From Lentilitoribacter sp039986595 (GTDB lineage: Bacteria; Pseudomonadota; Alphaproteobacteria; Rhizobiales; Rhizobiaceae): DNA of 64,000 nucleotides. Location of the stretch: positions 124,001 to 188,000 of the forward strand of contig JBDWQJ010000006.1 of NCBI GenBank assembly GCA_039986595.1, in the 5' to 3' direction. Positions within the stretch are counted from its first letter, which is position 1, and each line of letters starts with the position of its first letter. Of this stretch, positions 42,093-49,500 are shown piece by piece. A model generated the notes under the pieces. It saw only the letters and a list, made by a program, of their open reading frames with translations, did not search any database and was not told where the DNA came from. Both the position numbers and the translations under genes were made by a program.

Positions 42093-43662
42093 TATTGCAA
42101 GCCAGCTGGATGAGCCGACAAAATGGCCAAAGGGTTGGAAAAAGTGGACACCGCTGGTTCTGCTAAAAATCTCCATCTACCTTGCCATCTGTATCATTTT
42201 GGTTCTGTCATTTCCAAACGCACTGTTTGATGAAAAGACAAAAACCATCACTTTCACTTTAGGTGCATTGGGGATGTGGCGTTATGGCTGGTGGTTCACT
42301 CATGCCGTCAGAGCGCTCATCTATGGCCGCATCGTTTATCCCAAAATACGAGAAAAAGGGCAAAAAATCTGGGATAGCGGTTGGCGCCCAAGGCATATGC
42401 ATTTCATGATGACAACTTATAAAGAGCATCGTGAAATCACTGAAATGGTGGTTCGCTCTATCATTAAGGAAATCGATGATTCTGGCGTACCAGGTACAAT
42501 CTGGCTTGGTTCTTCAGATCGCTTTGATGAAGATATCATACAAGATTTTCTCGAAAGAGAGGCCACAGATATTGATGTCACGCTGCGTATTATCAGACAA
42601 AACGTTTCCGGTAAAAGAGCAGCCATTGGCCTTGTGTTGCGCGCCATGTGCCGCCTACCTGTTCGAGACGATGATCTTGTGGTTTTCATGGATGGTGATT
42701 TTGTATTGTCAAAAGGTGCGATCAGCCGCTGCATGCCACTTTTTAAAATGTATCCAGATTTACAAGCCTGCACCACAGACGAAGAAGTTATTTGCATTGG
42801 ACCAAGATGGATTGAAACCTGGCTGAAAATGCGATTTTCTCAGCGTCGATTAGCAATGCAATCGCACGCCTTATCAAACCGCGTACTCACACTAACGGGA
42901 CGCATGTCCGTCTTCCGCGCCAAAAACCTAAAGCAGCTTGAATTCATTCGCCTTTTAGAAGCTGATCATCTTCATCATTGGTTATGGGGTAATTTCAGGT
43001 TCTTATCCGGCGATGATAAGAGCACGTGGTATTACATGCTTAAAAGCGGTGCGCACATGCTCTATGTCCCCGATGCGATGGGCTATACAATCGAGGTTAT
43101 CGAAGGTTCTGGTATGGACCGCATGGTGCAAAATTTCCGCCGTTGGTCTGGCAATATGCTGCGCAATGGTTCACGCGCCATCGCACTTGGGCCCCGCGCA
43201 ATGCCATTTTTCATTTGGTGGTGTCTTGTAGATCAAAGACTTTCTATGTGGACAATGTTGGTGAGCCCCGCGCTTGCACTTTCAGCTGCGGTACTGGTTG
43301 GTTTTGATTATCTAATTTCATACATCATATTCATTGCGCTCAGCCGCTTATTTCTATCGCTCATATTATGCACCTATTCACGCAAGGTGGAGCTGAACTA
43401 TTCGTGGATTTTATATCTCAATCAGCTGATCAATGCCTCAGTGAAGGTCTATTGTATCTTCCGCCTATCCAAACAACGCTGGTCAAACAGGGGCAACCAA
43501 ACAGCAGGCATGGATGGCTCAAGCCTTATTGAAACGGCAAGAAACTGGATGGCTGCATGGTGTACCACCATTGCCGTTGCGTTACTTTTCTTAGCGACAA
43601 TTCACTACTCAAATCTGGTTGAAATACCATCGAAGCAACAGATTTTAAGCATGTTGTTTTAA
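42076..43662 (+). CDS. alg8: Alg8-like processive glycosyltransferase (GT2)
   Basis: 528 residues from the ATG at 42076, nine bases after GGAGG and inside the end of alg44. Two N-terminal membrane helices, a GT2 catalytic domain with MDGDFVLSKG near residue 205 (metal-binding DxD), TTDEEV near 233, and the processivity motif RRWSGN near 355, then four or more C-terminal helices. In alginate systems Alg8 polymerises mannuronate from GDP-mannuronate across the inner membrane. Context with AlgD and Alg44 supports this strongly. Confidence 0.92.
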   Translation: MTIQYDIASQLDEPTKWPKGWKKWTPLVLLKISIYLAICIILVLSFPNALFDEKTKTITFTLGALGMWRYGWWFTHAVRALIYGRIVYPKIREKGQKIWDSGWRPRHMHFMMTTYKEHREITEMVVRSIIKEIDDSGVPGTIWLGSSDRFDEDIIQDFLEREATDIDVTLRIIRQNVSGKRAAIGLVLRAMCRLPVRDDDLVVFMDGDFVLSKGAISRCMPLFKMYPDLQACTTDEEVICIGPRWIETWLKMRFSQRRLAMQSHALSNRVLTLTGRMSVFRAKNLKQLEFIRLLEADHLHHWLWGNFRFLSGDDKSTWYYMLKSGAHMLYVPDAMGYTIEVIEGSGMDRMVQNFRRWSGNMLRNGSRAIALGPRAMPFFIWWCLVDQRLSMWTMLVSPALALSAAVLVGFDYLISYIIFIALSRLFLSLILCTYSRKVELNYSWILYLNQLINASVKVYCIFRLSKQRWSNRGNQTAGMDGSSLIETARNWMAAWCTTIAVALLFLATIHYSNLVEIPSKQQILSMLF

Positions 43663-43672
43663 CGAAAAGCCT

Positions 43673-43713
43673 TCGCAAATTGCAAAAAGCTAAAAGCATT
43701 TCGCAATTTCCAA
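43673..43713. promoter_or_regulatory. Upstream activating sequence, two LuxO-like sites
   Basis: TCGCAAATTGCAA at 43673-43685 differs from TTGCA-W3-TGCAA in one base, and TCGCAATTTCCAA at 43701-43713 in two. They are 28 bp apart and end about 46 bp before the next sigma-54 promoter. They lie just after the alg8 stop. Confidence 0.68.
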
Positions 43714-43758
43714 ACTCTAACAAAAACCCAAACCATTGATTTTGTTAAAAAAAATTAA

Positions 43759-43773
43759 TGGCACGCAACTTGC
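43759..43773 (+). promoter_or_regulatory. Sigma-54 promoter for the algX/J-Sel1-algI operon
   Basis: TGGCACGCAACTTGC is a perfect match to the sigma-54 consensus TGGCAC-N5-TTGC, 31 bp before the start at 43805. It gives this block its own promoter, separate from alg44-alg8. Confidence 0.92.
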
Positions 43774-43804
43774 AACACCTTTAACAACATACAGGAGTGT
43801 AACC

Positions 43805-45142
43805 ATGCGAGTATCAAAACCGCTCAAAATCAACGCGTTGTCCTATACAATCGCTTTATGCGCTGCTTTTACTGCAGGCGCTATACCTGCCGGGCTTGTG
43901 TTTGGTGTTGATCCATATGAGGTTTTCCGCCCAACTGATCGCACAACAAAAATTCAAGACATCGCTGAGAAAGCGCATTATCCACTTTGGAAATTGGCCA
44001 AATATCAGCAAGGTCAATTCGATACGATCATCCTTGGAGATAGCCGCGCACGTTCGCTTAGAGATAAATACTGGCATGAACTTGGCGTTGATAATGCGCT
44101 TAATCTCGCTTATGGCGGCGGAACAATTCCAGAAATCTATTCAACTTTTCAAGTGATTAAAGATGACCCAGCTGTGAAAAACCTGGTTGTGGGTATTCAG
44201 TTGCGTAGTTTCGATGAAGATCACAAGGGTGACATGAACCGTGTGCCTGAGGCTGAATATATCGTCAACAATCGAACTGAATACTTAAAAAACTGGAGTA
44301 TCTTTAAAACTGCATGGAAAATGATGTCAGTTGAAGAGAAAGAAACATTCGACAATTTTGATGCATTTGCCAAGAAATTTTCTATGGCGGCCAAAGCCGA
44401 TGAATTAGCGGCAATGACAATATTTGATCCCAGCGACCCACAAGTTGATGTGGACTGCTTTGATTGTGATCTAAAGTCAGAATTAAACAGATTGACTGTT
44501 TCTGAACGATATCAGATTTTAGACAAAAACCTGTCTTTCCGCGCTGATCTAACTACCCCTATCAGAACATCTATAACAATCGAAAACTGGTCTGAGGTAT
44601 CGCACTTGTATTCAACAAGTAATACACTTGTACCTTTACCAAAAAAGATGGCAAATCAAGTTACAAGAAACGCGAAGTCCGATTGGGTAGGCTTTGAATT
44701 CTCATCCAGATATTGGTCATATATCACCGAGATCTCGCACTGGGCGGAGCAAAACAACAAGAACCTTATCTTTGTCATACCTCCAACAATTGAAGATATG
44801 CAGCGTACAATTTCGATCTACGGAATGGAAAAATCGAGCCATGAATTCCGAATGAAATTGGCAAAACTTGGTACAGTCATCGACTTTGACTATTCAAATG
44901 ATTTGACCAAGCAAATCGATAACTTTTCAGATGCGTATCATTTCAAATCTACAATCGCTAAAAAAATTGTTGGCGAAATTACTGGCTTTATTTCAGTTGA
45001 CCCAGCAGCGCGAAAGCTTGCGATTAAACGCTCAGATTTGATCAACTGCTCACCATCTGAAATCAACGAAAAGTCTACGAAAGTCATCGATAAAATCGCG
45101 CTGACAAACATCAATAATTGTCGAGTTTGGAGGGTATTATGA
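43805..45142 (+). CDS. AlgX/AlgJ-like SGNH-fold protein, putative alginate O-acetyltransferase
   Basis: 445 residues from the ATG at 43805 (CAGGAG upstream); the longer frame from 43736 would run across the promoter. The N-terminal hydrophobic segment (YTIALCAAFTAGAIPAGLVFG) is a signal anchor or signal peptide. SGNH-type catalytic residues are seen as GDSR at 78-81 (Ser80) and DAYH at 376-379 (Asp, His). In alginate clusters AlgX and AlgJ use this fold to transfer acetyl groups to the polymer in the periplasm, supplied by AlgI. Overall similarity to either is limited, so the assignment rests on motif and position. Confidence 0.75.
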   Translation: MRVSKPLKINALSYTIALCAAFTAGAIPAGLVFGVDPYEVFRPTDRTTKIQDIAEKAHYPLWKLAKYQQGQFDTIILGDSRARSLRDKYWHELGVDNALNLAYGGGTIPEIYSTFQVIKDDPAVKNLVVGIQLRSFDEDHKGDMNRVPEAEYIVNNRTEYLKNWSIFKTAWKMMSVEEKETFDNFDAFAKKFSMAAKADELAAMTIFDPSDPQVDVDCFDCDLKSELNRLTVSERYQILDKNLSFRADLTTPIRTSITIENWSEVSHLYSTSNTLVPLPKKMANQVTRNAKSDWVGFEFSSRYWSYITEISHWAEQNNKNLIFVIPPTIEDMQRTISIYGMEKSSHEFRMKLAKLGTVIDFDYSNDLTKQIDNFSDAYHFKSTIAKKIVGEITGFISVDPAARKLAIKRSDLINCSPSEINEKSTKVIDKIALTNINNCRVWRVL

Positions 45143-46323
45143 CACTTAAAACGCGGATAGAACTTACCTTTTTAGGCATCGTTGCAACGGCTGTTATTAT
45201 TGCAATTGTGTCTCTAACAATCGCCACATATCAAACGTTGAGCAATGATGAATTTGCCAACGAATTAAACCCTATCTCTGACATAAAAAACAGCCGCTTT
45301 GAGGGCGATAACGTATTCGGTTTGGCGAGCAATAATGAACGCATCACGATATCAGCTCAGCCTGATAATATTTTAGAATACGACAAAGCTCGTATTCTCT
45401 TGCAAAACCTCGACACAGAGCAAGACATATTAAAGGCACACGATCTGTTGATCGCCGCAACAAAATCAAAAGGTTCATCACGCGCAGAAGCAGCATTTGA
45501 GTTGGGCACGATTTATCGCATGTTCCCAACAGAAGAATGTCAAAAAGTTGCTTTTGTGTGGTTTCGTAAATCTGCTGAATGGGGGTTTCGAAAAGGTCAT
45601 TTGGAGCTTGCAAAAGCCTATCTTCGTGGTCTTGGAATTGATGTAAATATCGAACGTTCAGCACGTCATTACCGAATTGCTGCTAAAGAGGGTTCTGCAG
45701 CAGGTGCTCTTGAACTCATCAAGCTCATCCAAAACGGCACCCAAACTATACCAGGAAACGCCAAGGAGGCTGAAGCCACGCTCGTTGAATTTCTTCCAAT
45801 GCTGGAAAGTTCAGCAAGCAATGGTAATGCACGAGCTGCACGCTCAATTGGTCGGTTATACCTAACCGGTAATCTTTTGAAAAAAGATCTAAACACAGCA
45901 GCTGATTGGTTATCGCGCGCATCGAAATTTGGTGATGCTGCAGCCATGCATGATCTGGCACTTTTAAGGCTCGATCAAAACAAGGCCACCAATCCGGATG
46001 CGATTATTTCCATGCTAAAAAAGAGCGCAACACTGGGATATTCAGGATCAATGACGGCGCTTGGTAGACTTCATCTTCAAAACCGTTTCGATCTTCCTAT
46101 TGCAGGCTCAATATCGTGGTTTGAACAAGGTGCCGCAGCCGGTCACGCAGGTTCGATGGAAGAGCTCGCACGAATTTTTCTAAAAGGTAAATTGGTCAAA
46201 AAAGACATCGAAAAAGCGCGGGATTTTGCCTTGCGCGGTGTCAAACTCAAACACGAAGGGTCCGCAGCAATTCTTGCAGAGATCGACGGTGTGTCTGAGT
46301 TAAAAGTTGCAATCAAGGAGTAG
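45139..46323 (+). CDS. Sel1-repeat (TPR-like) membrane-anchored protein, AlgK-like role
   Basis: 394 residues from the ATG at 45139, overlapping the previous stop (ATGA) after GGAGGG. One N-terminal helix (FLGIVATAVIIAIVSLTIA), then about seven Sel1-like repeats from residue 100, for example AAFELGTIYRMFP, GHLELAKAYLRGLG and GSMEELARIFLKGKL. In Pseudomonas the TPR-type lipoprotein AlgK holds the alginate export complex together. Here there is no lipobox, so the protein is anchored in the inner membrane. The role is inferred from place and repeats. Confidence 0.78.
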   Translation: MTLKTRIELTFLGIVATAVIIAIVSLTIATYQTLSNDEFANELNPISDIKNSRFEGDNVFGLASNNERITISAQPDNILEYDKARILLQNLDTEQDILKAHDLLIAATKSKGSSRAEAAFELGTIYRMFPTEECQKVAFVWFRKSAEWGFRKGHLELAKAYLRGLGIDVNIERSARHYRIAAKEGSAAGALELIKLIQNGTQTIPGNAKEAEATLVEFLPMLESSASNGNARAARSIGRLYLTGNLLKKDLNTAADWLSRASKFGDAAAMHDLALLRLDQNKATNPDAIISMLKKSATLGYSGSMTALGRLHLQNRFDLPIAGSISWFEQGAAAGHAGSMEELARIFLKGKLVKKDIEKARDFALRGVKLKHEGSAAILAEIDGVSELKVAIKE

Positions 46324-46327
46324 CGTT

Positions 46328-47833
46328 ATGGTTTTTAGTTCTCTGGAATTTATCTATTTATTTTTACCCCCGGTACTGCTTGTTTATCTGGTGCTTCGCG
46401 CACTCAAACTCGAAACAGGTATCATCCTTTGGCTGATAACAGCCTCACTGGCTTTTTATGCCTGGTGGAACCCCTACTATCTGCTGCTGTTACTTGGCTC
46501 GGTTGGGTTTAACTACCTTGTTCACAAGGCTCTAATTAAAACCCCATCCAAGACTATCTTTGCATTCGGCACAGCCGTGAACTTGGCAACCTTAGCCTTG
46601 TTTAAATACGCAGATTTTCTGATCGAAAACGTCAATTCGGTTGCTGGTCTTTCGATACCACATTTGGATCTAATCCTGCCGCTTGCAATTTCGTTTTATA
46701 CATTTCAGCAGATCTCATTTTTGCATGATACACTTGTCGGCAAACTCGTGAAATGCGATTTCAAAAGATATGTACTTTTTGTCACATTTTTCCCGCAACT
46801 CATTGCAGGCCCGATCGTGATGCAAAAAGACACAATCCCGCAATTTCACATGAGTAATTTCTCCAACAAATTCGTGACAAACCTATTGTTGGGCGCAACT
46901 CTATTTTCTATCGGACTATTCAAGAAAATCGTTCTAGCAGATAGCGTCGCACCGCTTGCAAATATTGTGTTTACAGCTGCTGACACGGGCCAAGATTTAA
47001 CCATGGCAGCCGCTTGGACAGGATCCATCGCATATACGTTACAGATCTATTTCGATTTTTCTGGCTATTGCGACATGGCTTTGGGTCTTGCGCTTATGTT
47101 TGGCATTCGTCTGCCAATGAACTTCAACTCGCCATACAAAGCCTTGAGCATCGTTGATTTCTGGCGCAGATGGCACATGACATTATCTCGTTTCCTACGC
47201 GATTATCTTTATATCCCATTGGGTGGCAATCGCTCTGGTTTACTTGGAAGCAAAGGCAACTTGATGATCACCATGTTATTGGGTGGGCTGTGGCATGGCG
47301 CAGGTTGGAATTTCGTCATTTGGGGCGGATTACACGGCGGCTACTTGATAGCAAATCATTTTTGGTCAAGTTCGACAATTGGTGGGGGATTTAAAAATCT
47401 CATCGGTCGCCATCTCTACACTGTGTTTGCATGGTCCATCACAATGCTTGCAGTTGTGATTGCTTGGGTGTTTTTCAGAGCAGAAACACTACCGGGTGCA
47501 TTAACTGTCCTCACGGCAATGGCCGGTCTAGGTTCAGACGTTTCCATGACAACAGGTAAATTGTTTGCTGATGGTATCTATCAAACACTGATGATGTTTG
47601 CGGTCATGTTTATCATAGTTGCCTTTATGCCAAACAGCATTCAGATCACACGAAGCCATCGCCCTATTATTTCAGCGGCAGGCGATGTGAAGAAAATTAG
47701 TGGAAAATTAAAATCACTCCGATGGTCTATGTCACCTCAATGGGCGACCTTCACCAGTGTTATTTTCTTTGTCACAGTTATACAAATTTACAGGTTAAAT
47801 GGATTGACCGAGTTCATTTACTTTAATTTCTAA
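46328..47833 (+). CDS. algI: AlgI-like MBOAT O-acyltransferase
   Basis: 501 residues from the ATG at 46328, seven bases after AAGGAG. A polytopic MBOAT protein: the N-terminal SSLEFIYLFLPPVLLVYL, YFDFSGYCDMALGLALMFG, FWRRWHMTLSRFLRDYLYIP and GGLWHGAGWNFVIWGGLHGG are all family hallmarks, with the active-site histidine at about 323 and a second at 336. AlgI passes acetyl groups across the membrane for polymer acetylation. Last gene before a strong terminator. Confidence 0.92.
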   Translation: MVFSSLEFIYLFLPPVLLVYLVLRALKLETGIILWLITASLAFYAWWNPYYLLLLLGSVGFNYLVHKALIKTPSKTIFAFGTAVNLATLALFKYADFLIENVNSVAGLSIPHLDLILPLAISFYTFQQISFLHDTLVGKLVKCDFKRYVLFVTFFPQLIAGPIVMQKDTIPQFHMSNFSNKFVTNLLLGATLFSIGLFKKIVLADSVAPLANIVFTAADTGQDLTMAAAWTGSIAYTLQIYFDFSGYCDMALGLALMFGIRLPMNFNSPYKALSIVDFWRRWHMTLSRFLRDYLYIPLGGNRSGLLGSKGNLMITMLLGGLWHGAGWNFVIWGGLHGGYLIANHFWSSSTIGGGFKNLIGRHLYTVFAWSITMLAVVIAWVFFRAETLPGALTVLTAMAGLGSDVSMTTGKLFADGIYQTLMMFAVMFIIVAFMPNSIQITRSHRPIISAAGDVKKISGKLKSLRWSMSPQWATFTSVIFFVTVIQIYRLNGLTEFIYFNF

Positions 47834-47854
47834 ACTGAGATCAACTCAGCAACT

Positions 47855-47881
47855 AGCGGGCACCCAAGCCCGCTTTTTTTT
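47855..47881 (+). terminator. Rho-independent terminator after algI
   Basis: Stem AGCGGGC / GCCCGCT with a 6-base loop, followed by a run of eight T. It stands 21 bp after the algI stop and separates this operon from algD. Confidence 0.9.
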
Positions 47882-47891
47882 GCGCGCAAAA

Positions 47892-47911
47892 GTGCAAATT
47901 GCAAATTGCAA
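47892..47911. promoter_or_regulatory. Upstream activating sequence, LuxO-consensus site before algD
   Basis: TTGCAAATTGCAA at 47899-47911 is an exact TTGCA-W3-TGCAA match, overlapped by GTGCAAATTGCAA at 47892-47904, giving a 7-bp periodic TGCAAAT array. It lies about 100 bp before the algD sigma-54 promoter. Confidence 0.78.
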
Positions 47912-47998
47912 ATTCAAACTTCTCATACTGCAAATATTCAGCATTTTTCAAAGTCGCATCAACTAATTAAGTTATTGTTTTAATTGAATTTAATTAGT

Positions 47999-48013
47999 TG
48001 GCACAGTTCTTGA
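47999..48013 (+). promoter_or_regulatory. Sigma-54-like promoter for algD-RTX
   Basis: TGGCACAGTTCTTGA has a perfect -24 half and correct spacing, but the -12 element reads TTGA rather than TTGC. It is 39 bp before the algD start and downstream of the exact LuxO-type site, which supports it. Confidence 0.7.
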
Positions 48014-48052
48014 ATAGGTATCAACAAGATCAATCTAACGAAGGTAGATAAC

Positions 48053-49462
48053 ATGAACTTCCACATCAATAATCTTGTTGCCGAACAGCAAAATATCGTC
48101 GAATTATTCAAAGTTGTAAAACCAAAACCAGCCATTTCAATTATTGGTTTGGGTTATGTTGGTGCCGTTTCCACTGCTTGTTTAGCAAATTTAGGTCACG
48201 AAGTAATTGGCGCAGATTTGGACGAGGTAAAAGTAAACCAAATTGCCAAAGGCATTTCACCGATCCACGAAGAAAACCTCCAAAAATTACTAAAAGAAGG
48301 TGTTGAAGATGAACTGATTTCAGCAACCACAGATGTCACAACCGCCGTCCGCGATACAGATATCACATTTGTATCAGTAGGCACCCCCACCAAAAGTGAC
48401 GGTGGTTGTGACGCTTCATATATCATTTCTGCTGCTCAAATGATCGGTAAAGGTCTTAAGCAGAAAAATAAATATCACCTGGTTGTTATGCGCTGTTCAG
48501 TACCCCCGGGAACAACACTTAATGTCATGGTGCCAGAAATTGAAAAAGCATCTGGTCTAAAAATGGGTGAAGATTTTGGTATCTGTTTCAACCCGGAATT
48601 CCTGCGCGAAGGCACTGCAATTGCGGACTTTGACTCACCACCAAAAACAGTTATTGGCGCCAATGATGCACGCGCCACAAAGATGTTGTCTGAAGTTTAT
48701 TATCCAGTTGATGCAAACGTTATAAACACAACAATTGAAGCTGCTGAAATGGTCAAATATGTCGACAATATTTGGCACGCGACAAAAGTGTGTTTTGCCA
48801 ATGAAGTGGGCCGAATTTGTAAACCGCTTGAAATCGACAGCCATGAAGTGATGAACATTTTTGTTCAGGACACCAAGCTTAACCTGTCACCATATTACTT
48901 AAAGCCTGGCTTTGCCTACGGCGGTTCATGCCTACCAAAAGAAGTCCGTGCGGTCGCGCATTTGGGTCAAGAATTGGGTGTTGATCTTCCCCTTGTAAAC
49001 TCACTGGCTGAAACCAACGAACAACAAATTCAATCCGCAGTGGATCTGATTAAACAGACAGGCAAAAAGAAAATTGGTTTCCTTGGCCTCGCGTTTAAAG
49101 CTGGTACGGATGATTTACGCGAAAGCCCAATTCTTGAAGTCATCGCTGCATTGCTAAAAGAAGGTTTCGACATCAGTGCACATGATCCAGCGATTGGTCA
49201 GGACACCTCGATCAAAGGTCAGTTCAACTATGTTCGCCACGTATGCCCGCATCTTGAGCAGGTCATTGATGAATTGCCCGACTTGATGACAGCCGGTTCT
49301 AGCGAATTAATCGATGATTGCGACGTCGTGGTCGTAACGCAGAAAAATTCCAAATTCCAAATGCAGGTAGGCGCACGCTTAAACAACACAGAGGTCATCG
49401 ATCTTGTGCGCCTTTTCGATGAACTCCCAAACCACCAGTCATACCAAGGAATTGGCTGGTAA
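48053..49462 (+). CDS. algD: GDP-mannose 6-dehydrogenase (AlgD)
   Basis: A 469-residue nucleotide-sugar dehydrogenase. An extra 25 residues precede the NAD-binding motif SIIGLGYVGAVSTACLANLG. The catalytic cysteine is in YGGSCLPKEVRAV; FNPEFLREGTAIADFDSPP, EAAEMVKYVDNIWHATKVCF and GFLGLAFKAGTDDLRESP follow Pseudomonas AlgD much more closely than UDP-glucose dehydrogenase, and the C-terminus ends in GIGW where AlgD ends GICW. It oxidises GDP-mannose to GDP-mannuronate, the committed step. Confidence 0.92.
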   Translation: MNFHINNLVAEQQNIVELFKVVKPKPAISIIGLGYVGAVSTACLANLGHEVIGADLDEVKVNQIAKGISPIHEENLQKLLKEGVEDELISATTDVTTAVRDTDITFVSVGTPTKSDGGCDASYIISAAQMIGKGLKQKNKYHLVVMRCSVPPGTTLNVMVPEIEKASGLKMGEDFGICFNPEFLREGTAIADFDSPPKTVIGANDARATKMLSEVYYPVDANVINTTIEAAEMVKYVDNIWHATKVCFANEVGRICKPLEIDSHEVMNIFVQDTKLNLSPYYLKPGFAYGGSCLPKEVRAVAHLGQELGVDLPLVNSLAETNEQQIQSAVDLIKQTGKKKIGFLGLAFKAGTDDLRESPILEVIAALLKEGFDISAHDPAIGQDTSIKGQFNYVRHVCPHLEQVIDELPDLMTAGSSELIDDCDVVVVTQKNSKFQMQVGARLNNTEVIDLVRLFDELPNHQSYQGIGW

Positions 49463-49500
49463 ACCTCTGAACATAAACAATAAAAACTTAGGAATATAAT

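Noticed and set aside
47834..48052. Possible Qrr-like small RNA under the algD sigma-54 promoter
   Set aside because: Only about 28 bases lie between the expected start and the algD start codon, with no terminator, so the promoter serves algD rather than a small RNA.
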